64,000 nucleotides of DNA, taken from assembly GCA_038147155.1 (NCBI GenBank), contig JAYQTA010000002.1, positions 124,001-188,000 on the forward strand, read 5' to 3'. The position numbers and the translations under genes are program-made. Source of the stretch: Australimonas brisbanensis (GTDB taxonomy: Bacteria; Chloroflexota; Dehalococcoidia; Lucifugimonadales; Australimonadaceae). Shown piece by piece: positions 41,565 through 49,040 of the stretch. Every line of letters begins with the position of its first letter. Position 1 is the stretch's first letter. Under the pieces are notes generated by a model that saw only the letters and a list, made by a program, of their open reading frames with translations, was not told the origin of the DNA and did no database searches.

Positions 41565-41570
41565 AGTATA
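41565..41570 (-). promoter_or_regulatory. -10 box for the minus-strand catabolic block
   Basis: TATACT on the minus strand, about 46 nt before the upper thiolase ATG. No clear -35 at 16-18 nt. It would be the first promoter of the block running to eutA. Confidence 0.4.
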
Positions 41571-41586
41571 GCGCCCGCGCGGGGAG

Positions 41587-41615
41587 TTGCCGCAACGTGG
41601 GGCCGGGTGCATACT
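41587..41615 (+). promoter_or_regulatory. Promoter of amidohydrolase 2
   Basis: TTGCCG and CATACT with 17 nt between, TG preceding the -10 hexamer. It overlaps no coding sequence and runs divergent to the catabolic block. Confidence 0.4.
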
Positions 41616-41682
41616 CCGGGCCATCGCCGCGGGCGCACGCCCGCGCTTGCTGAAACACGCATGTGTCGAAGGAGGAGCAGTT

Positions 41683-42780
41683 ATGGCGACAGCAGTGGGC
41701 CTCAAGGCCATCGACGCGGACGCTCACGTCATCGAGTGCGAGGAGACGTGGGAGTTCCTGGCACCGGAGGACAAGAAGTACCAGCCGGCGCTTTTCGCAT
41801 CGCCTGACGACACCACCAAGCGCTACTGGGTGATCGACGGACGCATCAGCGGCCTGCGCCTGCCCACGCTGGACGAGCGCCAGCTCAAGGAGCTCTCGGC
41901 CCGCGCCGGGCGCGACCTGATGACCACGGCGGCCACTCGCCAGATGGGCGACGTGAACCTGCGCCTCAAGCACATGGACGAGTTGGGCGTGGACATCCAG
42001 ATCCTCCACAACACCCTCTGGATCCGCGGCGTGACCCAGCGGCGCGAGGTGGACGTGGCGCTGACCAAGGCGTGGAACAAGTGGATGGCCGACGCCTGGC
42101 GCAAGTCCAACAACCGGCTGCGCTGGGCGGCGGTGCTGCCGCTGACCGACATCCCCCAGGCCATCGACATGATGGACTTCGCCAAGGAGAACGGCGCCGT
42201 CGCGGTGGTGATGAAGCCCTTCGAGGGCTCCCGCTTCATGATCGACCCGTACTTCTACCCCTACTTCGCCGCGGCGCAGGAGCGGAACCTGTCCATCGCG
42301 ATCCACATCGCCAACGCCTCTCCGAACCTGATGGACGCCCTCTCCAACCCCTACGACCCGTCCGGCGGGCTCCCCCAGTTCCGCATGCCGACGATCCACG
42401 CCTGCAACGGGCTCATTCTCTCCGACCTGCACAGCCGCTTCCCCGAGCTGCGCTGGGGGTTCATCGAGAGCTCGGCCCAGTGGGTGCCGTGGATCCTTCA
42501 CGAGGCGCGCCGGCGTGCCAAGCAGAACGGCCAGAAGTTGCCGGACAACCCCTTCGCTGACTACAACATCTACGTCTCGGCCCAGACCGACGACGACTTC
42601 AACTACGTCTTCAAGTACATCGGGGACGAGAACGTGGTCATCGGTACGGACTACGGGCACACCGACACCTCCTCCGAGGTGGACGCCATCGAGACGTTCC
42701 GCAACCTGCCGGACGTGAGCGCCGAGTCCAAGAAGAAGGTGCTGGTGGACAACTCCCTGCGCCTCTACGGCATGGCCTAG
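41683..42780 (+). CDS. Amidohydrolase family protein 2 (decarboxylase-like)
   Basis: 365-residue TIM-barrel metal hydrolase of the amidohydrolase-2 branch. DADAHVIECEETW (N-terminal metal ligands), LSIAIHIANAS (barrel His) and VVIGTDYGHTDTSSE (terminal Asp) mark the metal site. It is a distant paralogue of the protein at 38749-39915, sharing the N-terminal IDADxHVxExEET pattern. GGAGGAG precedes the ATG. It is transcribed alone, divergent from the catabolic block, and ends at a strong terminator. Confidence 0.88.
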   Translation: MATAVGLKAIDADAHVIECEETWEFLAPEDKKYQPALFASPDDTTKRYWVIDGRISGLRLPTLDERQLKELSARAGRDLMTTAATRQMGDVNLRLKHMDELGVDIQILHNTLWIRGVTQRREVDVALTKAWNKWMADAWRKSNNRLRWAAVLPLTDIPQAIDMMDFAKENGAVAVVMKPFEGSRFMIDPYFYPYFAAAQERNLSIAIHIANASPNLMDALSNPYDPSGGLPQFRMPTIHACNGLILSDLHSRFPELRWGFIESSAQWVPWILHEARRRAKQNGQKLPDNPFADYNIYVSAQTDDDFNYVFKYIGDENVVIGTDYGHTDTSSEVDAIETFRNLPDVSAESKKKVLVDNSLRLYGMA

Positions 42781-42803
42781 CCAGCCCCCACAAGGACGTC
42801 ATC

Positions 42804-42834
42804 AGCGGCCCCCGGCACCATGCCGGGGGCCGCT
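42804..42834 (+). terminator. Intrinsic terminator after amidohydrolase 2
   Basis: Perfect 13-bp stem AGCGGCCCCCGGC / GCCGGGGGCCGCT with loop ACCAT, followed by GTGTTT. Confidence 0.8.
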
Positions 42835-42909
42835 GTGTTTCCCTCAGGGCTTGCGGGGGACGGGCGGGGCTGCGAGCATCGCCCGGCAACCCCACCACCG
42901 GAGCACCCC

Positions 42910-44589
42910 ATGCCGCTGACCGGCTCGCACCTGCTGACCCAGGCCCTGCGCAACGAGGGCGTGGACACCATCTTCACCCTGGCGGGTGACCACTTCCTGC
43001 CGTTACTGGATGTGCTGGCGGATGAGGGTTTCCGCCTCATCGACTGCAGGCATGAGCAGGCCGCCGTCCACATGGCCGACGCGTGGGGTCGCATGACGGG
43101 CAGGCTGGGGGTGTGCGCCTTCACCACGCCGGGCCACGCCAACGCGCTCCCGGGGCTGCTGAACGCCATGTCCACCGAGAGCCCGGTGTTGAACATCGCG
43201 GGCTCCGCCGTGCTGCGGGACTACCACCGCGGCATCATGCAGGAGATAGACCAGGTGGGCATCGCCCGCACCGTCACCAAGGGTGCGTGGCTGGTGCACG
43301 ATGCCAAGCGCATCCCTGACCTGTTCGCCCTGGCGGTGCGCACCGCCTTCGAGGGCCGGCGCGGCCCCGTGCACCTGACGGTGCCCATCGACGTGCAGAC
43401 CCAGGTGGTGGACGAGGCGCAGGCGCCCCGCTTCTACCCCGCGACGGCCACGCGCCCCACGGGCCCACGCATCGCGGCCCCGGAGCAGGTGGCCGAGGCG
43501 GTGCGGTTGCTGCGCGCGGCCGAGCGCCCGCTGGTCATCGCCAGTACCCCGGCGGCCTATGGGGAGTGGACGGATGAACTCACGCGGTTCATCGAGACCA
43601 CCAGGTTGCCGCTGATGACCGAGGAGGCGGCGCGCGGACTGGTCTCCGACGAGCACCCCTACTGCTTCGGCTTCTTCGACCTCTCGCAGCACCAGGCGGC
43701 CACCCTCATCCGGGAGGCGGACCTGGTGCTGTTCCTGGGCAAGATGCTGGACTTCACCATCGGCTACGCGGGGCCTCCCATCGTGCGGGAGGACGCAGCC
43801 GTCATCCAGGTGGAGCCCTCCGGTGTGCAGGTGGGGCGCAATCGGGGCGTGCAGCTGGGGTTGGTGGGGGACGTGGGCCCCATCGTGACCCAGCTCACCG
43901 AGGAGGCCACCAGGGCCCCGTGGCAGGAGCGACCGTGGGTGGACCGCATCCGCCAGCACCGGGCGGGGGAGCGCGCGCGCATCGAGGCGTTCGGCGCCGG
44001 CGAGACGCCCATGCGCTCCATGGACGTGCACACCACCCTGGCGCGCTATCTGCGCCCCGACGACGTGCTGGTGTTCGATGGCGGTGACTACGCCTACTAC
44101 GGACGGGCCTACCTGCCCGCGCGCATGCCCCGCTCTTGGTACTACCTGCCCAACCTGGGCATGCTGGGCCAGGCGGTGCCCATGGCCATCGCGGCCAAGG
44201 TGGCCCGGCCCGGCTCCCGCGTGTTCTGCATCACGGGGGATGGGGCCTTCGGCTTCAACGGCATGGAACTGGACACAGCGGCCCGCCACGGGCTGGACGT
44301 CATCGTGCTCCTGGGCAATGACGCAGCGTGGGGCATCGACAAGAACATCCAGGTGGGCCTCTACGGCAAGCCGGTCATCACGGACCTGGCTCCGGCGCGC
44401 TATGACTTGATGGCCCAGGGATTGGGTTGCCACGGGGAGCTGGTCGAGCGCCCCGAGGACCTGGCCCCCGCCCTGGAACGGGCGCTGGCAGCGGGGCGAC
44501 CCGCGCTGCTCAACATCACGGTGCGCTCGCAGATCAGCATGCGCGCCCAGGGCATCGTGGACAGCCGCAAGGGCGGAGGGGCGTTCTAG
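42910..44589 (+). CDS. Thiamine diphosphate-dependent enzyme (acetolactate synthase-like)
   Basis: 559-residue ThDP enzyme with the three-domain PYR-TH3-PP arrangement. The cofactor-activating Glu is Glu49 in DCRHEQAAVHMADAWGR; the ThDP/Mg motif is GDGAFGFNGMELDTAARHG near residue 442 closing with GNDAAWG. The middle domain is short on FAD-binding features. The family includes acetolactate synthase, benzoylformate decarboxylase and oxalyl-CoA decarboxylase. No ilvN small subunit follows and a catabolic amidohydrolase precedes, so a 2-keto acid decarboxylase or carboligase is as likely as branched-chain synthesis. GGAG 7 nt before the ATG. Confidence 0.85.
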   Translation: MPLTGSHLLTQALRNEGVDTIFTLAGDHFLPLLDVLADEGFRLIDCRHEQAAVHMADAWGRMTGRLGVCAFTTPGHANALPGLLNAMSTESPVLNIAGSAVLRDYHRGIMQEIDQVGIARTVTKGAWLVHDAKRIPDLFALAVRTAFEGRRGPVHLTVPIDVQTQVVDEAQAPRFYPATATRPTGPRIAAPEQVAEAVRLLRAAERPLVIASTPAAYGEWTDELTRFIETTRLPLMTEEAARGLVSDEHPYCFGFFDLSQHQAATLIREADLVLFLGKMLDFTIGYAGPPIVREDAAVIQVEPSGVQVGRNRGVQLGLVGDVGPIVTQLTEEATRAPWQERPWVDRIRQHRAGERARIEAFGAGETPMRSMDVHTTLARYLRPDDVLVFDGGDYAYYGRAYLPARMPRSWYYLPNLGMLGQAVPMAIAAKVARPGSRVFCITGDGAFGFNGMELDTAARHGLDVIVLLGNDAAWGIDKNIQVGLYGKPVITDLAPARYDLMAQGLGCHGELVERPEDLAPALERALAAGRPALLNITVRSQISMRAQGIVDSRKGGGAF

Positions 44590-44671
44590 CCTCGCCCACG
44601 TTCTGGACGGATGAACGGGACTCTCTCGCAGTGGCTCGTGGGCGTGCTGGCTATGGGCCTGCTGCCATGAG

Positions 44672-44812
44672 TGCCCGCCCAGGGCGCGGAGACGGGGCCA
44701 GGGGGTGTGGGGGCTGAAGGACCCCCACTGGTGAGCACCCGGAGGGTGCGGAGAACCGAAGGTGGCGCGCAGGGGAGTCCCCTGGAATGAGCGACCAAAG
44801 GGAGCGGAGAGA
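44672..44812 (+). repeat. Intergenic palindromic repeat, copy E
   Basis: Composite of GC-rich inverted units: CGCCCAGGGCG, a GGGGG/CCCCC pair near 44701-44728, GCACCC-GGA-GGGTGC at 44735-44749, then the common part GGCGCGCAGGGGAGTCCCCT and GGAATGAGCGACCAAAGGGA. It fills most of the 229-bp gap before panE-like gene and its last bases provide the weak ribosome binding site of that gene. Confidence 0.6.
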
Positions 44813-44818
44813 GTGAGC

Positions 44819-45874
44819 ATGAGCGAACGCATCTTGGTCTACGGCGCGGGCGCGATCGGCGGGCAGGTGGCCGGACGCCTGGCGGGCGCGGGGCACGATG
44901 TGACGGCGGCCGAGCCGTGGGCGGCGCACCGCGAGGCCATCAGCCGGGACGGCATCTCCATCCGCTCCCTGGACGGGTCGATGGAGACGCACCGGCTGCA
45001 TGCCGTGGCCCCGGAGGCACTGGCTGGGCCGTTCGATGTGCTGTTCCTCGCGGTCAAATCGTATGACACGCTGCCTGTCCTGGAGCGCGTGCTCCCCCTG
45101 CTGGCGCCGGCCGCGCCGGTGGTGAGCACCCAGAACTCCCTCAACGAGGAGTGGCTTGCCCCCGTGGTGGGGCCGCAGCGCGTGGTGGGCGGGGTGATCC
45201 TGGTCAACGCCGTACTGCTGGAGCCAGGGCGCATCAGCGCCACGGCCTCGGTCACTCAGGCCTCGGCCTCGGCGCGCATGCCAGGGGTGTTCGTGGGCGA
45301 GTACCAGCGCCCCGCCGGGGCTCTGGCGCGGCGCATCGCGGGACTGCTGGAGGCGGTCTGGCCAGCCGTCGCCATCGACGACCTGCTGCACGAGCGTTGG
45401 AGCAAGATGGTGAACAACGTCATGCTCAACCCCACCTCCGGGGTGTGCGGGCTGCGGTCCGCCGACCTACTGGCGGATGCCGACGCGCGCCGGGCGCTGG
45501 TGGGCATCGCCGCCGAGGTACTGCGCGTGGCGGACGCGGAGGGGCACCCCCTGGCGAAGGTGATGGGCGATTTCACCGCCCAGCAGGTGCTGGAGGGGGC
45601 GGAGGGTCGCGACGATGCCTTCGAGCGGGGCCTGGCCGAGCGAGCGGCGCGCGTGAGCCCAGACGCCGCGACCTCGCTGCTCCAGGACGTGCTGCGCAAG
45701 CGGCCCACCGAGGTGGACTACTTCTCCGGGCTCATCGCCCGCAAGGGCTCCCAGCACGGCATCCCCACGCCGTGGTGCGCCGCGGTCACCGAGATGGTGC
45801 ACCGCGTTGAGTCAGGCGCGCTGGCTCCCGCCCTGGAGAACCTCGCCACGCTGGTGCGCTCCATCCAGCCCTAG
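44819..45874 (+). CDS. 2-dehydropantoate 2-reductase family protein (PanE/ApbA)
   Basis: 351-residue ketopantoate reductase-like NADPH enzyme. The dinucleotide motif ILVYGAGAIGGQVA is at the N-terminus, the catalytic Lys in LFLAVKSYDT near residue 79, and the C-terminal domain has RWSKMVNNVMLNPTSGVCG with the conserved Lys and Asn. It is about 40 residues longer than E. coli PanE. No other pantothenate genes are near, so the substrate may be another 2-keto acid. The start is taken at ATG 44819; GTG 44813 is also possible. It converges on the zinc-ribbon gene with overlapping stop codons. Confidence 0.85.
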   Translation: MSERILVYGAGAIGGQVAGRLAGAGHDVTAAEPWAAHREAISRDGISIRSLDGSMETHRLHAVAPEALAGPFDVLFLAVKSYDTLPVLERVLPLLAPAAPVVSTQNSLNEEWLAPVVGPQRVVGGVILVNAVLLEPGRISATASVTQASASARMPGVFVGEYQRPAGALARRIAGLLEAVWPAVAIDDLLHERWSKMVNNVMLNPTSGVCGLRSADLLADADARRALVGIAAEVLRVADAEGHPLAKVMGDFTAQQVLEGAEGRDDAFERGLAERAARVSPDAATSLLQDVLRKRPTEVDYFSGLIARKGSQHGIPTPWCAAVTEMVHRVESGALAPALENLATLVRSIQP

Positions 45875-46017
45875 TTCACCGGGTCGCCGGGGAAGAACCC
45901 CCACTCGTCCTCGTAACCGCAGTCGGTGCAGGCCACGGGCACGGTGACGGTGACGTGGGAGTCGCACTCCGGGCAGTCGAAGGTGTGCTGGGCGGCGAAG
46001 CCAAGCGAGGCCTTGGA
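45871..46017 (-). pseudogene. Zinc-ribbon segment in frame behind an amber codon
   Basis: 48 codons directly continue the frame of the coiled-coil gene after its TAG at 46018-46020. They encode a compact zinc ribbon: TFDCPECDSHV and VACTDCGYEDEWGFF, two CxxC pairs 16 residues apart, ending in GDPVN. There is no ATG, GTG or TTG before the first Cys pair, so it cannot start by itself. It ends with a stop overlapping that of the converging panE-like gene, and its codon use is normal. Either the TAG is read through, or it is a recent nonsense mutation or sequencing error separating a single 206-residue protein into two pieces. Confidence 0.6.
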
Positions 46018-46491
46018 CTAGGAGGTGAGCTTGCCGATGGCCGCGGTGAGCTGCTGGACTTGGACGGCCATCTGGTGCAGCTGCGACTCCATCGCGGCAA
46101 CGGCCTCGGCGCCGGGACCAGCCTCAGCGGCGGGCGCGGGCCTCTCCTCCAGCTCCGCCACCTTCTCTTCCAACTCCGAGACGCGTGCCTTGAGCTTGTC
46201 CGTCTCGGGGGTGCCCGTGGCGGCGTAGGTCTTCACCTTGTGGGTGGAGGCGGCGACGGCAGCCGGCGGCGGTGCGGCGGCTGCGGCCATGGGCGCCTTA
46301 TCGCTCACGGCGACAGGCTCCGGCTCCGGCTCGGGAGCGGGCTCCTCTGCTGCCTCCTGCGCGCGCTCGGCGACGGCGGCCTCGGCTGCGGCGTCCTCCG
46401 CAGCGGCCTTGGCGGCCTCGTCCTCTTCCTCGCCGCCTCCCGCGGCCTGGGCCGCGATGAGCGCGTCGATGGCGCTCTGGGACATCACCAT
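46018..46491 (-). CDS. Coiled-coil protein with a FliM-like N-terminal peptide
   Basis: 157 residues. The N-terminus MSQSAIDALIAAQ resembles the CheY-binding peptide of FliM/FliN proteins (LSQxEIDALL). An Ala/Glu-rich acidic helix region (about 20-60), a Pro/Ala/Glu linker, and a heptad-type coiled coil (ETDKLKARVSELEEKVAELEE, about 107-128, then MESQLHQMAVQVQQLTAAIGKL) follow. It ends at TAG, but the frame continues into a zinc ribbon for 48 codons. ATG 46491 is chosen; ATG 46485 would start exactly at MSQ. No flagellar gene is in the window, but a CheX gene lies 7.4 kb away. Function unknown. Confidence 0.65.
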   Translation of the reverse strand: MVMSQSAIDALIAAQAAGGGEEEDEAAKAAAEDAAAEAAVAERAQEAAEEPAPEPEPEPVAVSDKAPMAAAAAPPPAAVAASTHKVKTYAATGTPETDKLKARVSELEEKVAELEERPAPAAEAGPGAEAVAAMESQLHQMAVQVQQLTAAIGKLTS

Positions 46492-46651
46492 GTCCACACC
46501 CCCCGTGCAAGCGCCGCCCTGCTTCCCCCGGACGGCTCTGGGACTACCATCCCCACCCTAGCGCTCCTGCGTGGGGCCGCCCACGGTGCATCCCCGCAAC
46601 CGGATGTGGGGTCTGCACCCATCACGTGGGTTGGAGGAGGAGGCCGCGGCC

Positions 46652-46681
46652 TTGACACTGCTGTGCGCGCGGGCGTTACAT
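46652..46681 (+). promoter_or_regulatory. Promoter of aldo/keto reductase 2
   Basis: Perfect TTGACA (46652-46657) and TTACAT (46676-46681) with an 18-nt spacer. The leader to the ATG at 46731 is about 43 nt. Confidence 0.5.
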
Positions 46682-46730
46682 AGCGCGGCGCGCCGCACCT
46701 GAGACCGCGACGCCAAGCCACGAGGTGACG

Positions 46731-47780
46731 ATGCGATACCGGGTGGTCGGCAGCACGGGGATGAAGGTCTCCGAGATCGGCTTCGGCACAGGTGACAACG
46801 CCGGCCTGCTGGTCAAGGGCACCCCTCAGCAGCAACTGGAAGTGGTGGAGCGGGCCCTGGAGCTGGGCATCAACTACTTCGACACCTCGCCCGACTACGG
46901 CAAGGGCCTGGCCGAGACGAACATAGGCAAGGCCATGCGCGCCCTGGGCTTCCGGCCCATCATCGCCACCAAGGTGGAGGTGATGCCGAATGAGCTGGAC
47001 CATGTGGCGGATGCGGTGGTCGAGTCCGTCGAGGACTCCCTCAAGCGCCTGCAGGTGGACTGGGTGGATATCGTCCAGATCCACAACCCGCCGTCCATCG
47101 TCACCGACACCACCGTGCCCGGCTGGCTCCACCTGGGCGTGAACCAGTACCTGGGACCCGATGGGGCGCTGGAGGGGCTGGAGCGGCTGCGGCGCGATGG
47201 CAAGGTGCGTTACTTCGGCTTCGCCAACGAGGACGCTGACGCCGATGCGGTGAGCATCCTGCTGGAGTCGCGCGAGTTCCACCACATCAACGTCTGGTAC
47301 GACCTGCTCAACCCCACGGGAGGGCTGCCCAAGCCCGACGGACTCGACATCCAGCACGACTACGGCCAGTTCATGGACCGCGCGCTGGAGCTCGGCGTGG
47401 GCATCTCGGTGATCCGCCCCCTGGCGGGCGGCGTGCTCACCGACCACGCCGTGGCGGGCGGCGGACGCCACCCCCTGGCTGGCGGCGGGCTCACCCGCAA
47501 CGCCGACATGTACCAGGCCATGGTGGAGCGGGCCAAGCCCTTCGCCTTCCTCTCGCGGCCGGGCCAGAAGCTCTCCGAGGCGAGTTACCGGTTCATCCTC
47601 CAGCACCCGGCGGTCTCCAGCGTGCTGGGCGGATTCTCCGAGATGGCCCATCTGGAGGAGGCGGCAGCCTGCTCCGGGGCCGACCCCCTGTCCGCGGAGG
47701 ACATGGCGCGCCTGGACATGGTCTGGCGCTCCAACGTCGGCAAATGGAGTTCGTCCGAGCAGTTCATCTCCGGCCTCTAG
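46731..47780 (+). CDS. Aldo/keto reductase 2
   Basis: 349-residue NADP-dependent carbonyl reductase. Tetrad: Asp and Tyr in YFDTSPDYGKGLAE, Lys in PIIATKVEV, His in IVQIHNPPS; the cofactor part is HPAVSSVLGGFSEMAHLEE. ATG 46731 with GAGG 5 nt upstream is preferred to GTG 46725. It is followed 42 nt later by the Pht5-like gene, in the same transcript by distance. Only distantly like the reductase at 8385-9347. Confidence 0.87.
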   Translation: MRYRVVGSTGMKVSEIGFGTGDNAGLLVKGTPQQQLEVVERALELGINYFDTSPDYGKGLAETNIGKAMRALGFRPIIATKVEVMPNELDHVADAVVESVEDSLKRLQVDWVDIVQIHNPPSIVTDTTVPGWLHLGVNQYLGPDGALEGLERLRRDGKVRYFGFANEDADADAVSILLESREFHHINVWYDLLNPTGGLPKPDGLDIQHDYGQFMDRALELGVGISVIRPLAGGVLTDHAVAGGGRHPLAGGGLTRNADMYQAMVERAKPFAFLSRPGQKLSEASYRFILQHPAVSSVLGGFSEMAHLEEAAACSGADPLSAEDMARLDMVWRSNVGKWSSSEQFISGL

Positions 47781-47822
47781 GCTGCACGCGCCCCGGCGCA
47801 TCACATCAACGAGGAGTTCACC

Positions 47823-48815
47823 ATGAACCTGCAACTCTCCATCGGGATGGCTTCCAACCCGCGCACCTGGCCCCTGCTGGACGGGCGCGTCAAGGCTGAC
47901 GGTATCGACCTGATCCCCTCGGTGGTGCACGCCTCCGAACTGTTCTGGCGCGAGCTCAAGTTCGGGGACTTCGACGTCTCTGAGATGAGCTTCTCCTCGC
48001 TGATCATGGCCATCTCCGGCGGCGACGAGCGCTGGGTGGGCATCCCGGTGTTCACCACCCGCCGCTTCTTCCACACCGGCATCCTGGTGCGCAAGGACTC
48101 GGGCATCGAGAAGCCGGAGGACCTGAAGGGTAAGCGCGTGGGTGTGCCGGAGTACCAGCAGACCGCCGCCCTGTGGACGCGCGGGGTGCTCCAGCACGAG
48201 TTCGGCGTCGAGCCCAAGGACATGACCTTCTTCATGGAGCGGGTGCCTGAGCACTCCCACGCCGGCGCCACGGGCTTCAAGGCTCCCGCTGGGGTGACCA
48301 TCAACCAGATCCCCCTGGAGAAGAACATCGGCACGATGATGCTCTCCGGGGAGCTGGACGCGACGCTCCTGTACATCGTGGACCCGAACCTGGTGGACCG
48401 TTCTACCGCCGACCTGTGGCACCACCCCGACATCAAGCCCATCTTCCCCGACCCCAAGGCTGAGGGGGTTCGCTTCTTCCAGAAGACCGGCCTCTACCCC
48501 ATCAACCACGGCATGGTGATCAAGCGTGAGATCGCCGAGAAGCACCCGTGGGTGGTGCTGAACGTGCTCAAGGCCTTCGTGAAGGCCAACGAGGTCACCA
48601 ACAAGGACCGTGCCGAGCACGTGGATTACTACATCGAGACGGGCCTGCTGCCCGCCAACGCCCGAGAGGCGTTCCGCAAGCCTCTGGTGGAGCATGGGGT
48701 CGTCGCCAACCGCAAGGTGTTGGAGACAGCAGCCCAGTACTCCTTCGAGCAGGGGCTCACCCCGCGCCTGGTGAAGCTGAGCGAGGTGTTCGCCGCCTCG
48801 TCTCTGGAGCAGTAA
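47823..48815 (+). CDS. 4,5-dihydroxyphthalate decarboxylase-like protein (Pht5 family)
   Basis: 330 residues with a periplasmic-binding-protein fold but no signal peptide, so cytosolic. The N-terminal pattern TWPLLDGRVKADGIDLIPSV and FGDFDVSEMSFSSLIMAI is characteristic of the family that contains phthalate-pathway decarboxylase Pht5; KRVGVPEYQQTAALWTRG follows. Many family members are annotated as ABC-type binding proteins, so binding without catalysis is possible. Length equals Pht5 (about 330). GAGGAG before the ATG. It links this region to the Pht3/Pht4-like genes at 29-38 kb. Ends in TAA before a hairpin and leader-like reading frame. Confidence 0.8.
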   Translation: MNLQLSIGMASNPRTWPLLDGRVKADGIDLIPSVVHASELFWRELKFGDFDVSEMSFSSLIMAISGGDERWVGIPVFTTRRFFHTGILVRKDSGIEKPEDLKGKRVGVPEYQQTAALWTRGVLQHEFGVEPKDMTFFMERVPEHSHAGATGFKAPAGVTINQIPLEKNIGTMMLSGELDATLLYIVDPNLVDRSTADLWHHPDIKPIFPDPKAEGVRFFQKTGLYPINHGMVIKREIAEKHPWVVLNVLKAFVKANEVTNKDRAEHVDYYIETGLLPANAREAFRKPLVEHGVVANRKVLETAAQYSFEQGLTPRLVKLSEVFAASSLEQ

Positions 48816-48884
48816 GGCGGCTGCGTGCAGTAAACCGGCGTATGCCGGTGGGAAGGGCCGCATCGCGGCCCGAGAAGGAGAGCG

Positions 48885-48929
48885 ATGGCTGTCTCTTACG
48901 ATGAGGCGCGGCTCGGGGTGCGTCAGTAA
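48885..48929 (+). CDS. Possible leader peptide of 14 codons
   Basis: MAVSYDEARLGVRQ then TAA, with AAGGAG 5 nt before its ATG, one of the better ribosome binding sites in this part. A GGGCCGC-ATC-GCGGCCC hairpin lies just upstream (48855-48871) and a 14-bp terminator-like stem starts 17 nt after its stop. It may be a leader peptide controlling read-through to the permease gene, or a remnant of a lost gene. No homology is recognised. Confidence 0.35.
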   Translation: MAVSYDEARLGVRQ

Positions 48930-48945
48930 TTCCTTGGAAATCTAG

Positions 48946-48982
48946 CCACGGGCCCGCTCTGGTTGGACGAGCGGGCCCGTGG
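48946..48982 (+). terminator. Terminator ahead of the tctAB permease gene
   Basis: Perfect 14-bp stem, CCACGGGCCCGCTC and GAGCGGGCCCGTGG, loop of 9 nt. No T run follows. It lies 58 nt before the permease ATG and is on the same strand. Confidence 0.6.
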
Positions 48983-49040
48983 TGCATCCGCCGGGTTCGC
49001 TCCGGCGTTCTTCTGACCGAACTCTTGATGCGAGTGGTGC

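Noticed and set aside
42910..44589. ilvB acetolactate synthase for branched-chain synthesis
   Set aside because: No ilvN, ilvC or leu genes nearby; only the broad ThDP family is certain.
44819..45874. Firm call as panE of pantothenate synthesis
   Set aside because: No panB/panC context and the sequence is longer than usual; only family membership is kept.
45871..46491. Pyrrolysine or general TAG reassignment
   Set aside because: TAG ends most genes here, and none of the other genes shows in-frame TAG codons, so a general recoding cannot hold.
47823..48815. ABC transporter periplasmic binding protein
   Set aside because: No signal peptide or lipobox and no permease or ATPase partner; the N-terminal pattern fits the Pht5 family better.
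48885..48929. Complete small protein gene with independent function
   Set aside because: Only 14 codons and no recognisable features; kept only as a possible leader peptide.
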